From: Parabacteroides chongii
GTDB lineage: Bacteria; Bacteroidota; Bacteroidia; Bacteroidales; Tannerellaceae
Length of the DNA: 64,000 nucleotides
Assembly: GCF_029581355.1 (NCBI RefSeq)
Contig: NZ_CP120849.1
Location: 528,501-592,500 of the forward strand
Direction of reading: 5' to 3'
Of this stretch, positions 36,755-45,480 are shown piece by piece (positions within the stretch are counted from its first letter, which is position 1; each line of letters begins with the position of its first letter). A program made the translations under genes and the position numbers. The notes beneath the pieces are model-generated. The model was not told the origin of the DNA. It worked only from the letters and a program-made list of their open reading frames with translations, and searched no databases.

Positions 36755-36913
36755 AAATAAAAAAGGAACCGTCCTTCACAGGAAAGCTCCTTTTTTATGT
36801 CGGAAACAACCAATAAAAACATTCCGACATAACGTTTAATCATCTTATATGCTTACATAATTAGCAAAAAGGTTTTGATATAGCGATTATACTAATAGTG
36901 TTACTTTCTTTTT
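36755..36913 (-). ncRNA. Candidate small RNA, copy A
   Basis: On the minus strand, a promoter (36920-36956) is followed by about 159 nt ending in a Rho-independent terminator: stem 36765-36774/36781-36790, RNA loop UGUGAA, then UUUUUUAUUU. A 16-nt block (plus strand cgattatactaatagt, 36884-36899) starts about 14 nt into the RNA. A 9-bp hairpin ATGTCGGAA/TTCCGACAT (36797-36830) has a loop containing aaccaataaaaa. All four parts recur in copy B with different stem sequences. No ORF of note lies inside. Confidence 0.7.
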
Positions 36914-36919
36914 ACATTG

Positions 36920-36956
36920 CAAAGATAGGGCAGCCCGCAAAAGTGCACAATACCTA
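36920..36956 (-). promoter_or_regulatory. Promoter of small RNA copy A
   Basis: Minus-strand TAGGTATTG (36948-36956), 20-nt spacer, TATCTTTG (36920-36927). The same arrangement with the same spacer precedes copy B. Confidence 0.75.
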
Positions 36957-37001
36957 TTACTGAGTAAAAAAAGAGGTGCCGGCTACCTATTCTGTGTTAT
37001 A

Positions 37002-37631
37002 TTAAAGAATATCCAGATTCTCGCCGGCAACATATACCACAGACTTGCCTGAGCCACGCCGGCGAAGCACTCCCCGGCTAATGAAATCATTCAGCTCATT
37101 CATAGCGCCGTAAGAAGTCAGTTGGCTCAGCTGAATATATTCCTTTCGGGTGATACAGATATTTATTTTGAGAAAAGACACCAGCTTTTCCTTTCTTTCT
37201 TCCACAGTAGAGGTGATTTTCTTCTTCTTTCGCGAAAGGGAATGCACACGTTCCAGCTTCATCTCACTGCTGATCTTTTTGCGAAACTCGCTGCTGAGCC
37301 TTAGATGTACGTTTTGGAAGGTGACTGATTCCGCCCTGATTTTTTCTTCCTCGTCATCCGTTTCCTGCAGACACTTCAGCGAAGTACTAAAAAAGCCAAG
37401 CTCGCCCACTTCCACGATGTTGCCCTCAGCAAGCAGATAACGTAAGTCGTCAACAATGGCATCAAGTGCTCCGGTCAACACATTTTTCGGCAAATGTTCA
37501 TAGGCAGCCACATGTCTAATAAACTCTTCACGCGTATACGTTTTTTTAGGATAAATGCGGGCATGCAGTGATTTCTTGTCCTCCTTCCCTTTAGGTGAAG
37601 GCGTTTCATACAGATCATATTGTGCGCTCAT
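37002..37631 (-). CDS. HU-family DNA-binding protein (HU-HIG type)
   Basis: A 209-residue protein. The central part (about 28-125) fits the HU/IHF fold in the longer HU-HIG form, with ARIYPKKTYTREEFIRHVAA, GNIVEVGELGFFSTSL and VTFQNVHLRLSSEFRKKI. A basic linker (SRKKKKITSTVEERKEK) leads to a C-terminal winged-helix-like segment (ITRKEYIQLSQLTSYGAMNE, then GVLRRRGSGKSVVYV). It probably binds or bends DNA. It lies between the two paralogous small RNA units, and its leader contains the 29-bp inverted repeat. Confidence 0.85.
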   Translation of the reverse strand: MSAQYDLYETPSPKGKEDKKSLHARIYPKKTYTREEFIRHVAAYEHLPKNVLTGALDAIVDDLRYLLAEGNIVEVGELGFFSTSLKCLQETDDEEEKIRAESVTFQNVHLRLSSEFRKKISSEMKLERVHSLSRKKKKITSTVEERKEKLVSFLKINICITRKEYIQLSQLTSYGAMNELNDFISRGVLRRRGSGKSVVYVAGENLDIL

Positions 37632-37673
37632 AGATTATATGGTATTATTTTAAAGTAACAAATTCTTTTCTCA

Positions 37674-37783
37674 CTAAAAACTAATCGTTCGATAGCCGTT
37701 CTCTACTCGTTCAACGGCTGTCATCTATTCGTTCGATATTAGTCGAATGAATAAAGAACGGCTATCGAACGATTAGTTTTTAG
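37674..37783. repeat. 29-bp perfect inverted repeat in the HU-gene leader
   Basis: Arms 37674-37702 and 37755-37783 are exact reverse complements, with core ctaatcgttcgatagccgtt and a 52-nt spacer. Inside, three roughly 22-nt direct units begin aatcgttcga, actcgttcaa and attcgttcga. A minus-strand -7 box (37788-37795) puts the start of the HU mRNA at about 37781, so the RNA would begin with this hairpin, ending 43 nt before the HU start codon. Confidence 0.85.
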
Positions 37784-37787
37784 AAAA

Positions 37788-37795
37788 CAAAGATA
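37788..37795 (-). promoter_or_regulatory. -7 promoter box for the HU-HIG gene
   Basis: Minus-strand TATCTTTG matches TAnnTTTG, directly outside the right arm of the inverted repeat. Confidence 0.5.
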
Positions 37796-37825
37796 TAAAG
37801 AATAAGAAAAGAATGGGTATCTGTT

Positions 37826-37997
37826 GTAAATAAAAAAAGAGCCATTCTTCACAGAATGACTCATCTTTTATATGAAAGGAATAACCAATAAAAAATCCCT
37901 TTCATTTGGGTATTTACCTTATAAATAATAGGTGTACATAAAAATCAACAATTTCGGTTTCGGTCAGGACGATTATACTAATAGTAAAACTTAATTG
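37826..37997 (-). ncRNA. Candidate small RNA, copy B
   Basis: Paralogue of copy A, about 172 nt. The terminator stem is 37839-37847/37854-37862, nine pairs with one G-U, RNA loop UGUGAA, then UUUUUUUAUUU. The shared block cgattatactaatagt is at 37970-37985, about 12 nt after the predicted start. The internal hairpin ATGAAAGGA/TCCCTTTCAT (37872-37905) has a loop containing aaccaataaaaaa. The stems differ in sequence from copy A while loops and order are kept, which argues for selection on structure. Confidence 0.72.
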
Positions 37998-38003
37998 ATG
38001 ATG

Positions 38004-38040
38004 CAAAGGTAAAGTCATATAAAAGTACCTGCAATACCTA
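38004..38040 (-). promoter_or_regulatory. Promoter of small RNA copy B
   Basis: Minus-strand TAGGTATTG (38032-38040), 20-nt spacer, TACCTTTG (38004-38011), matching the copy A promoter. Confidence 0.75.
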
Positions 38041-38185
38041 TATATATGTAAAACTTACTCATCTCTAACCATTAATAGGGATTTTACAGCATTTTTCCAG
38101 TAAAACACCACACAATACCCACAAATAGGTAGCATCGGGTAATTAATACCTACTATACGCGATTGCGCATACTTTTTAACCGCCC

Positions 38186-38193
38186 TAATTTTG
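38186..38193 (+). promoter_or_regulatory. -7 promoter box for the iron/heme operon
   Basis: TAATTTTG matches TAnnTTTG, 19 nt before the porin start. An imperfect palindrome (tatacgcgattgcgcata) lies about 10 nt upstream and overlaps the expected -33 region, so it could be an operator. Confidence 0.55.
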
Positions 38194-38212
38194 CCAAAAA
38201 TTTCAAAAGGCA

Positions 38213-39541
38213 ATGAGAAAATTAACAAATTTGTTGGCTATCACTCTACTTGGATCCTGTGCAACAGCCTTTGCACAGAGCAACGAAGAGTCAACAGCGG
38301 CAGATGAATCGGCAAAGATTTATGCCAGCGGTTATGATAAATTTAGATTTGGCGGTTATGGTGAAATCCTAGCGAATTTTATGGATTATGGTATCAACCG
38401 CTTTTACGGAGGGAATAATGGAAATGCAAAAACAAACAGAAACTCAATCTCTATCCCTCGTTTCGTTGTAGCTTTCGACTATAAATTTAATCCTAAATGG
38501 ATATTAGGGGCAGAAATTGAATTCGAAGCGGGTGGTACAGGTACTGCTTATGAACTTGAAAATACAGAAAACGGAGAATATGAAACTGAAGTCGAAAAAG
38601 GTGGCGAAGTGGCACTGGAACAGTTTCATATCACACGGTTAATCCACCCCGCATTCAATGTCCGGGTGGGACATATTATCGTTCCGGTCGGTTTAACGAA
38701 CGCGCATCATGAACCTATCAACTTCTTCGGTACATCCCGCCCTGAAGGAGAAGCAACGCTTATCCCCTCCACATGGCATGAAAACGGTATCGAAGTGTTC
38801 GGTACATTCGGTAGGGATTATACTCGCTTCAGTTATGAAGCGTTGGTTGTTGCCGGATTAAATGCCTGCGGATTCTCGCGCGACGAATGGGTTGCAGGAG
38901 GCAAACAAGGTATTTTCGAAACAGACAACTTTACTTCTCCTGCTTACGTAGGTCGTTTAAATTACGAAGGCGTTCCCGGATTAAGAGTCGGAGCCTCATT
39001 CTATTATTGTAACAACGTAGGTGCAAACTCTGATAAACCGCACACATTTGTCAGTATAGGAAAAAGTCCGCTACGCATTTACACGGCAGACCTTCAGTAC
39101 AAAAACAAGTATGTAACAGCCCGGGGAAATCTGATTTACGGAAGCTTAAGCAATGCCGAAGCTCTTTCCGGCAAAATAGGTACACAAAGTAATACATCTC
39201 CTTACAGCCGTCTTACCCCGGTTGCTAAAAATGCAGTCAGCTATGCCGGCGAAGTCGGCGTTAACCTTCGCTCTATCTTCAAAGAGAATAAGAAAGTCCC
39301 GGTAATTTATCCGTTTGCGCGTTACGAATATTACAATCCGCAAGAGAAGGGCGAAGGTAAACAGACCATGGACCTTCGTGATAAAGTAAGTATGTGGACT
39401 GCCGGAGTTAACTGGTATGCACTCCCCAACCTGGTTGTTAAAGCTGATTATACAACACGCAAAATCGGCGGAGGAAAATACAACAGCGAAAACGAGTTCA
39501 GTTTAGCAGTTGCTTATGTAGGCTGGTTCATCAACAAATAA
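38213..39541 (+). CDS. Outer-membrane porin, first gene of the iron/heme operon
   Basis: A 442-residue outer-membrane beta-barrel with signal peptide MRKLTNLLAITLLGSCATAFA. Sequence features of phosphate-selective-porin-like channels: FRFGGYGEILANFMDY after the leader, VRVGHIIVPVGLTNAHHEP and a C-terminal aromatic strand (FSLAVAYVGWFINK). It is followed by imelysin (40 nt) and di-heme oxidoreductase genes. In this setting it more likely passes iron chelates or another ligand than phosphate; that is inference. Confidence 0.82.
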   Translation: MRKLTNLLAITLLGSCATAFAQSNEESTAADESAKIYASGYDKFRFGGYGEILANFMDYGINRFYGGNNGNAKTNRNSISIPRFVVAFDYKFNPKWILGAEIEFEAGGTGTAYELENTENGEYETEVEKGGEVALEQFHITRLIHPAFNVRVGHIIVPVGLTNAHHEPINFFGTSRPEGEATLIPSTWHENGIEVFGTFGRDYTRFSYEALVVAGLNACGFSRDEWVAGGKQGIFETDNFTSPAYVGRLNYEGVPGLRVGASFYYCNNVGANSDKPHTFVSIGKSPLRIYTADLQYKNKYVTARGNLIYGSLSNAEALSGKIGTQSNTSPYSRLTPVAKNAVSYAGEVGVNLRSIFKENKKVPVIYPFARYEYYNPQEKGEGKQTMDLRDKVSMWTAGVNWYALPNLVVKADYTTRKIGGGKYNSENEFSLAVAYVGWFINK

Positions 39542-39581
39542 AGAATGAAATAATATAAATCTATTTTAATAACAGAAGAAA

Positions 39582-40766
39582 ATGAAAAAGAAGTTTTTAT
39601 CATTTGCTGCATTTATGTTAAGTATAGCCCTGACATTCAGTGCTTGCTCAAACGATGACGACGATCCTCAAACGGAAACACCGACAGATCTTGACTACTC
39701 TGCTGAAAATGCGGAGGCATGGGGTAATTACATGTATAACGTTGCCAGCTTGCTTAAAAATGATGCTGCCAATTTATATAAATATTGGAATGAAGACTAC
39801 AAAGGGGCTGGTCCTTATGCAGAAGCATTCAAGAAACATAATATCGGAGGCGAGACAAGCATCAAAACGGCATTGAACGGTATCGAACAGATTTTCGACA
39901 AATGCGCCGAAATCGCCAACGAAGTAGGTAGTGCAAAGATTGGTGACCCTCTTGACAAATATAATTCAGGAGATAAAGAAGGTGCACTTTATGCCGTAGA
40001 ATCATGGTATAGCTGGCATTCACGCGACGACTATACCAATAACATCTGGTCAATCCGTAACTCTTATTACGGAACGGTTTCTGCCAACGATGCAAACGAC
40101 CAAAATGATATTCAGACAAGCTCTATTTATAAATTGGTTGAGGCAATGGATGCCGATATGAACAAGAAGTTGAATGACGCCATCCATGCGACAGCCGAAG
40201 CTATCCAGAATATCCCGCAGCCTTTCCGCAACAACATCAACAGTGATGAAGCATTAGCCGCTCAGGAAGCTTGTCTTTCATTGGAAAATATTCTGAAAGA
40301 AGTAAAAGCTGCCGTACGTGCTGCCTATGAAAATACACCGAACGACAGCAAGCTGGAAGCAATCCTGGTTCAATACACAGACTACGTAGTGTTGCCGACC
40401 TACAAATCGTTGATGGAAAAGAATGCAGCCTTGTTCGAAGCTGTTAAACAGTTCAAGAATAGTCCGAGCAATAGCAATTTCGATGCAGCCAGCGAAGCAT
40501 GGCTTGTTGCTCGCGAACCATGGGAAAAGAGCGAAGGCTTCCTGTTCGGTCCGGTTGACACAGAGGGTCTTGATCCTAACATGGATAGCTGGCCTTTAGA
40601 CCAGAATATGATTGTTAGTATCCTGGAATCAGGTAACTTCGACAAAATGGAATGGGATGAAGACGACGACAGTGCTTCGGTAGAAGCTGCACAGAATGTA
40701 CGTGGTTATCACACCTTGGAATACCTATTGTTTAAAGACGGAAAACCGCGTAAAGTAAACAACTAA
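39582..40766 (+). CDS. Imelysin-family (peptidase M75) lipoprotein
   Basis: A 394-residue lipoprotein (LSIALTFSACSND, Cys near 21). The fold is the helical imelysin/EfeO type. The signature GYHTLEYLLF (GxHxxE) lies near residue 375. The midpart contains WNEDYKGAGPYAEAFKKHN and WPLDQNMIVSILES. Imelysins occur in iron-uptake operons and are thought to bind iron or heme-related ligands, not to act as peptidases. It sits between a porin and a di-heme oxidoreductase. Confidence 0.9.
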   Translation: MKKKFLSFAAFMLSIALTFSACSNDDDDPQTETPTDLDYSAENAEAWGNYMYNVASLLKNDAANLYKYWNEDYKGAGPYAEAFKKHNIGGETSIKTALNGIEQIFDKCAEIANEVGSAKIGDPLDKYNSGDKEGALYAVESWYSWHSRDDYTNNIWSIRNSYYGTVSANDANDQNDIQTSSIYKLVEAMDADMNKKLNDAIHATAEAIQNIPQPFRNNINSDEALAAQEACLSLENILKEVKAAVRAAYENTPNDSKLEAILVQYTDYVVLPTYKSLMEKNAALFEAVKQFKNSPSNSNFDAASEAWLVAREPWEKSEGFLFGPVDTEGLDPNMDSWPLDQNMIVSILESGNFDKMEWDEDDDSASVEAAQNVRGYHTLEYLLFKDGKPRKVNN

Positions 40767-40805
40767 AAAAATAACCAGGTGAATCTTTTTCACTATTACT
40801 ATAAT

Positions 40806-40847
40806 GCCTTGAAGTAGCCCGGTTATGCGACCTGGCTACTCCAAGGC
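40806..40847 (+). promoter_or_regulatory. Intercistronic hairpin after imelysin
   Basis: gccttgaagtagcc pairs with ggctactccaaggc (one mismatch) around a 14-nt loop. Only ttt follows, so it may attenuate or protect mRNA rather than terminate fully. Confidence 0.55.
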
Positions 40848-40911
40848 TTTGGAACGTTTGACAATGGATTTCAAACGAATAAGATCTGATCAAAAATAAA
40901 GAAAAATCAAT

Positions 40912-42339
40912 ATGAAATTTCGACATCTGTTTTTTCCTCTGTTGTTCCTAGCTCCACTCTGTTCCTGCGAAAAAGAAGGGATAGATATGGATGATGTAGA
41001 AGTTCCTAATAATTATGCGCTCTCAGCCGGAACTTCGACTATCTTCCTCAATTCATCCGTAGCATACGACACAGAAGCAGACTGGGTATCAGGTAAATAT
41101 TCGACCCGGTTTAATAATGGAGATAGATTGTATGACGACGTACGCACGAGTAGTAACGGCACAGGTGGTGGCCTCGGCCCGGTGTATGCGGGTTATTCCT
41201 GTGGAAGCTGCCATCGTAATGCCGGACGAACCAAGCCGACATTATGGAGCGAAGGAGGCTCCGGAAGCTACGGATTTTCTTCCATGCTGGTTTATATCGC
41301 CAAAAGAAACGGGGCACAATTCAAAAACTACGGCCGTGTATTGCACGACCAGGCCATATATGGCGTAAAGCCGGAAGGTAAACTTTCCGTTGAATATACA
41401 TACGAAACGTTCTCGTTTCCTGATGGCGAAACATACGAGTTATGTAAACCTGAATATTCGATTTCAGAATGGTATGCCGACAGTATCGCTCCAAAGGATC
41501 TGTTCTGTACCGTACGTATTCCTTTACGCCATGTCGGCATGGGGCAGATGATGGCACTCGATCCGACAGAGATCGAAGCACTTGCTGCAAAAAGTAATTA
41601 TCCTGAATATGGAATCAGCGGCCGTTGCAACTATATTTCCGAACGAGGCGTCATGCGTCTGGGCCTGTCCGGCAATAAGGCACAGCACGCAGACTTGACC
41701 ATCGAACTCGGTTTTTCCAGCGATATGGGTGTAACAAACAGTCGTTATCCGGAAGAGATCTGCGAAGGACAGATACAAATGGATCAGGGAAGCATGATGG
41801 GCCTTTCGTATGATCAACTGGATGTCTCGACAGAAGAGATGGAAAATGTGGACCTTTATCTGCATGCCCTGGGTGTTCCGGCCCGAAGAAACGTCAATGA
41901 TCCGCAGGTAATCAAAGGAGAACAAAAATTCTACGAAGCCAAATGTCACCTATGCCACGTAACAACGCTGCACACCAAGACACGCGGTGCCGCCTTATTG
42001 AATGGGACACAATTACCCTGGCTGGGAGGACAAACCATCCATCCGTATTCCGACTTTCTATTGCATGACATGGGATCTGAGATTATGGGAGTTGGACTGA
42101 ACGACAACTATGTCAGCGGCCTGGCACGCGGCAATGAATGGCGTACCACTCCTTTATGGGGAATCGGCCTTCAAGAAACAGTCAACGGACATACTTACTA
42201 TCTCCATGACGGACGTGCCCGCAACCTGGTTGAAGCCATCATGTGGCACGGAGGTGAAGGAGAGGCATCCAAGAATTTATTCAAGAAAATGAGTAAAGAA
42301 GACCGTGATGCGTTAATCACATTTATCAATTCATTATAA
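40912..42339 (+). CDS. Di-heme oxidoreductase-family c-type cytochrome lipoprotein
   Basis: A 475-residue lipoprotein (FLAPLCSCEKEG) of the DHOR/thiol-oxidoreductase family. Two heme c sites: CGSCH near residue 97 and CHLCH near residue 345. Other family segments: GLGPVYAGYSCGS, RTTPLWGIGL and YYLHDGRARNLVEAIMWHGG. The family is found with imelysins in Bacteroidetes and is related to MauG/CcpA peroxidases. It probably handles electrons during reduction or release of iron from its carrier. Confidence 0.9.
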   Translation: MKFRHLFFPLLFLAPLCSCEKEGIDMDDVEVPNNYALSAGTSTIFLNSSVAYDTEADWVSGKYSTRFNNGDRLYDDVRTSSNGTGGGLGPVYAGYSCGSCHRNAGRTKPTLWSEGGSGSYGFSSMLVYIAKRNGAQFKNYGRVLHDQAIYGVKPEGKLSVEYTYETFSFPDGETYELCKPEYSISEWYADSIAPKDLFCTVRIPLRHVGMGQMMALDPTEIEALAAKSNYPEYGISGRCNYISERGVMRLGLSGNKAQHADLTIELGFSSDMGVTNSRYPEEICEGQIQMDQGSMMGLSYDQLDVSTEEMENVDLYLHALGVPARRNVNDPQVIKGEQKFYEAKCHLCHVTTLHTKTRGAALLNGTQLPWLGGQTIHPYSDFLLHDMGSEIMGVGLNDNYVSGLARGNEWRTTPLWGIGLQETVNGHTYYLHDGRARNLVEAIMWHGGEGEASKNLFKKMSKEDRDALITFINSL

Positions 42340-42355
42340 TAGCAAGACAACAAAG

Positions 42356-43570
42356 ATGAAACAACTAATAACTACAATCATTACATTACTGTTCTTACCA
42401 TTAACAGTACTGGCCCAGCACGAAGAAGATACGGAAAACGGGGTGGTATCTTTGTCCGGCAAAGAAGGTTTCACTATCGGTACTAAAAAAGGCGATTTCG
42501 TTTTTAAGCCTTATATGCTCGTTCAAACCAGTGCAAATATCAATTATTACGATGATGAAGGTTTGGATCCTGCTTATAATCAAGACAACATTGCAAATTC
42601 CGGTTTTTCCATCCCATACGCCATTCTCGGTTTTACAGGAAAAGCGTTCAATATGGTTACATTCAACCTGTCTATCAATGCAGCCGCAAGCGGAGGTGGT
42701 ATTCTGCAACAGGCTTGGTTTGACGTAAAACTCAAAGAAAGCTTTGCCATACGCGTGGGTAAGTTCAAAACACCGTTCGCGCATGCTTATCTGACAACAT
42801 TAGGAGAGACACTGATGCCTACTCTTCCTGTTTCACTGACAGCACCTGTCATTCTGCCCTATTCACTGAATGCCGTAACTCCCAACATCGGCACAGGTTT
42901 TGACCTGGGTGTAGAAGTCCACGGATTAATCAAAGAAAAATTCGGCTATGAAGTAGGTATATTTAATGGTACAGGCAGCTCCGTAAACGTGGCTTCAAAA
43001 ACATTCAGCGATGATTGGCATATCCCTTCTTTATTATATGCCGGACGTATTACTTACATGCCAAAAGGTGTTATGCCGTCTAATCAAGGAAACCCCAATC
43101 GTCTGAAAGAAGATAAAATATTATTCGGCCTATCAACATCTTTAAATGTAGAAAGCGAAAATGAAAGTACAAACGATTACCGTGCCGGTGCAGAATTTGC
43201 CATGTTGAAAAACCGTCTTTATCTGGGAGCGGAGCTCTATTATATGAACGTTGGTTTCACCAAACGACAGAAAATAGATGAAAGTTATAACTATCTGGGC
43301 GGATATGTACAAGGCGGTTATTTTTTAACCAATCGCCTGCAAGCGACGGCCCGCTACGATTTCTTTAACCGCAACGGAGTTGACACAAACGGTTTCCTGA
43401 ATATGCCCGCAGTCGGATTCAACTATTTCTTTACTGGATGTAATCTGAAATTACAGGCAATGTATCAGTTCATCGGACGTACGGGACATGACACACAGCT
43501 TGATCGTGATAACGATGATCTAGGGTTAGCTATGCATTCAGGAACAGTTTTGCTTCAATATACATTCTAA
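42356..43570 (+). CDS. Outer-membrane porin, second of the operon
   Basis: A 404-residue outer-membrane barrel of the phosphate-selective-porin O/P-like group. Signal peptide ends near LTVLAQ. Motifs: FVFKPYMLVQTSANINYYDD, IRVGKFKTPFAHAYL and the C-terminal GTVLLQYTF. It starts 17 nt after the di-heme oxidoreductase stop and 10 nt before a cytochrome-like gene, so it is within the operon. Substrate unknown. Confidence 0.85.
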   Translation: MKQLITTIITLLFLPLTVLAQHEEDTENGVVSLSGKEGFTIGTKKGDFVFKPYMLVQTSANINYYDDEGLDPAYNQDNIANSGFSIPYAILGFTGKAFNMVTFNLSINAAASGGGILQQAWFDVKLKESFAIRVGKFKTPFAHAYLTTLGETLMPTLPVSLTAPVILPYSLNAVTPNIGTGFDLGVEVHGLIKEKFGYEVGIFNGTGSSVNVASKTFSDDWHIPSLLYAGRITYMPKGVMPSNQGNPNRLKEDKILFGLSTSLNVESENESTNDYRAGAEFAMLKNRLYLGAELYYMNVGFTKRQKIDESYNYLGGYVQGGYFLTNRLQATARYDFFNRNGVDTNGFLNMPAVGFNYFFTGCNLKLQAMYQFIGRTGHDTQLDRDNDDLGLAMHSGTVLLQYTF

Positions 43571-43580
43571 TTGTCACACC

Positions 43581-44294
43581 ATGAATAGAAAGTTTTTTTC
43601 ATTCATAATCAATGCGCTACTATTCTCTTGTCTTTTCGCTTCCTGCGATGACGGCAAAATTTACGACGAGGGCAGACACGTAGAGATAGAGGGAGGCATA
43701 GCCAGGGTTACAGCTATTATCCTGGGCGTTCAAACCTGGCCCAGCGATTATACGATTGTTGTCGCCGGATTTAAAAAGGATGATGAATATGCTGCGGTCG
43801 CCAAAACAGTGAAAACCGCAGACGATGGTTCGATGGACCTTATTTTAAAAGGCATTTCAAACGAAGTCAACCAGATAGAAGTTTGTGTTATCAATAAACT
43901 GAGAAAGCGTATTGTCAGTTTCTATCAAACGGATTTTACGGATTCATCCGATACGCTAAAGCTGGATATAGGTACGGTCAATGCGAGTTTATTCAATGGC
44001 ATACAAAAAAGCATTTTTGATGCTAGCTGTACCGGCTGTCATGGGGCCGGGGCCAGTGCTGCAGATGGTCTATATCTGACTGAAGGAAAAAGTTACAGTG
44101 CTTTGGTCAATATAAAAGCGAACTCTTCGAATGAAGGGAAAATGCTTGTAAAGCCAGGCGATGCAGATAACAGCTTCATCATGGATGTACTGACAGAAGG
44201 GGCGAGCAACCATTATCATAATGATTTGTTATCCGGTTCACCCGAAAAGATTTCTCTTTTGAAGAGTTGGATCGAAAGGGGAGCCCAAGAATAA
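43581..44294 (+). CDS. Cytochrome c-like lipoprotein
   Basis: A 237-residue lipoprotein (LLFSCLFASCDDG). The N-terminal 140 residues are beta-rich and unfamiliar. The C-terminal about 90 residues form a single c-type heme domain with CTGCHGAGASAADGLYL (CxxCH) and a region with PGDADNSFIMDVL. It lies 10 nt after the second porin and 10 nt before the Rid-like gene, so it links the iron/heme genes to the duplicated cassette. Confidence 0.82.
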   Translation: MNRKFFSFIINALLFSCLFASCDDGKIYDEGRHVEIEGGIARVTAIILGVQTWPSDYTIVVAGFKKDDEYAAVAKTVKTADDGSMDLILKGISNEVNQIEVCVINKLRKRIVSFYQTDFTDSSDTLKLDIGTVNASLFNGIQKSIFDASCTGCHGAGASAADGLYLTEGKSYSALVNIKANSSNEGKMLVKPGDADNSFIMDVLTEGASNHYHNDLLSGSPEKISLLKSWIERGAQE

Positions 44295-44304
44295 ATTTAT
44301 AATT

Positions 44305-45456
44305 ATGGCATTCAAAACAAAAACATACGAACAAGATTTTATACACGCTCAAATTTGTTCTTTTGAAGGCAAGGGAGGGGTAACGGAATATCATATACTA
44401 TTTTCCGTTACCACCCCTTCATTGCCGTTTACAGAACAGCTGGATAAATTACAAAAAGCATACGAAACAGTAACAAAAGAAGAAGCCGGTAAAGCCGTTG
44501 CTATATTCCGCCGGTATTTCCTGAGTGATGCGGCGAATCAGACGGAACGGTTGATGGAACGGGAATGCGAAAACCCGTTTTGTGCATTATCGATTGTGCA
44601 ACAAGCTCCGCTAAACGGTACTAAAATAGCACTATGGGCTTATATGCAAACCGATATGACTACAGAAACCTACAATTCCGGTATGTTCGAAGCATCTCAT
44701 AATAAGTATCGCCACCTCTGGACCGGCGGTGCACACAATAAGGCGGCTACCTCTGAATACCAGACCCGCCTGTTATTGAACGATTATGTGTTGCAACTGA
44801 CCGAACAGCATTGTACGCTGGCTGCCGACTGCATCCGTACCTGGTTCTTCGTACAGAATGTAGATGTAAACTATGCAGGTGTCGTAAAAGCCCGCAAGGA
44901 AGTTTTCATCACCCAGAACCTGACGGAGAAAACACATTATATAACCAGTACCGGGATAGAAGGCCGTCACGCCGACCCGGAAGTGCTGGTGCAGATGGAT
45001 GCCTATACAGTAGACGGCCTGCAACCGGAACAGATACAATTCCTCTATGCCCCTACCCATTTAAATCCGACCTATGAATATGGCGTCACTTTTGAACGGG
45101 GCACAGCCGTTTCGTACGGCGACAGGAAACAGATATTCCTGTCGGGAACAGCCAGTATCGACAACCGGGGAGAGATCGTTCACCCCGGAGATATATTGAA
45201 ACAGACCGAACGGATGATGGAAAACATCAACGTCCTGTTGCAGGAGGCCGGAGCTTCCGTAGCCGATATCATGCAGGCTATCGTCTATCTCCGCGACCCG
45301 GCAGATTACGAGGAAGTAAACCGTTATATCCGCACCCATCACCCGGATATGCCGCACCTGATCGTACTGGCACCGGTATGTCGTCCGGGATGGCTGATCG
45401 AGACGGAATGTATTGCCGTTATTCCGGCAGACCTTCCGCAATACCCCTGTTTATAA
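44305..45456 (+). CDS. Chorismatase/Rid-superfamily-like protein, cassette copy 1
   Basis: A 383-residue protein. The C-terminal part (about 250-383) is Rid (YjgF)-like: YEYGVTFERGTAVSYGD, IFLSGTASIDNRGEIVHPGD, QAIVYLRDPADYEEVN and a final GWLIETECIAV. The N-terminal about 250 residues are not in simple Rid proteins. The combination resembles FkbO/Hyg5-type chorismatases, which hydrolyse chorismate to hydroxybenzoates or cyclohexadiene diols. Activity is not proved; an imine deaminase-type role is possible. No signal peptide. It is 10 nt after the cytochrome-like gene and has a paralogue at 46895-48040. Confidence 0.72.
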   Translation: MAFKTKTYEQDFIHAQICSFEGKGGVTEYHILFSVTTPSLPFTEQLDKLQKAYETVTKEEAGKAVAIFRRYFLSDAANQTERLMERECENPFCALSIVQQAPLNGTKIALWAYMQTDMTTETYNSGMFEASHNKYRHLWTGGAHNKAATSEYQTRLLLNDYVLQLTEQHCTLAADCIRTWFFVQNVDVNYAGVVKARKEVFITQNLTEKTHYITSTGIEGRHADPEVLVQMDAYTVDGLQPEQIQFLYAPTHLNPTYEYGVTFERGTAVSYGDRKQIFLSGTASIDNRGEIVHPGDILKQTERMMENINVLLQEAGASVADIMQAIVYLRDPADYEEVNRYIRTHHPDMPHLIVLAPVCRPGWLIETECIAVIPADLPQYPCL

Positions 45457-45480
45457 ATAAAACACCATAAATACAACAAC

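Noticed and set aside
37674..37783. Phase-variable invertible promoter
   Set aside because: The 29-bp inverted repeats would suit a recombinase, but the 52-nt spacer holds no TAnnTTTG box in either direction and no invertase gene is nearby.
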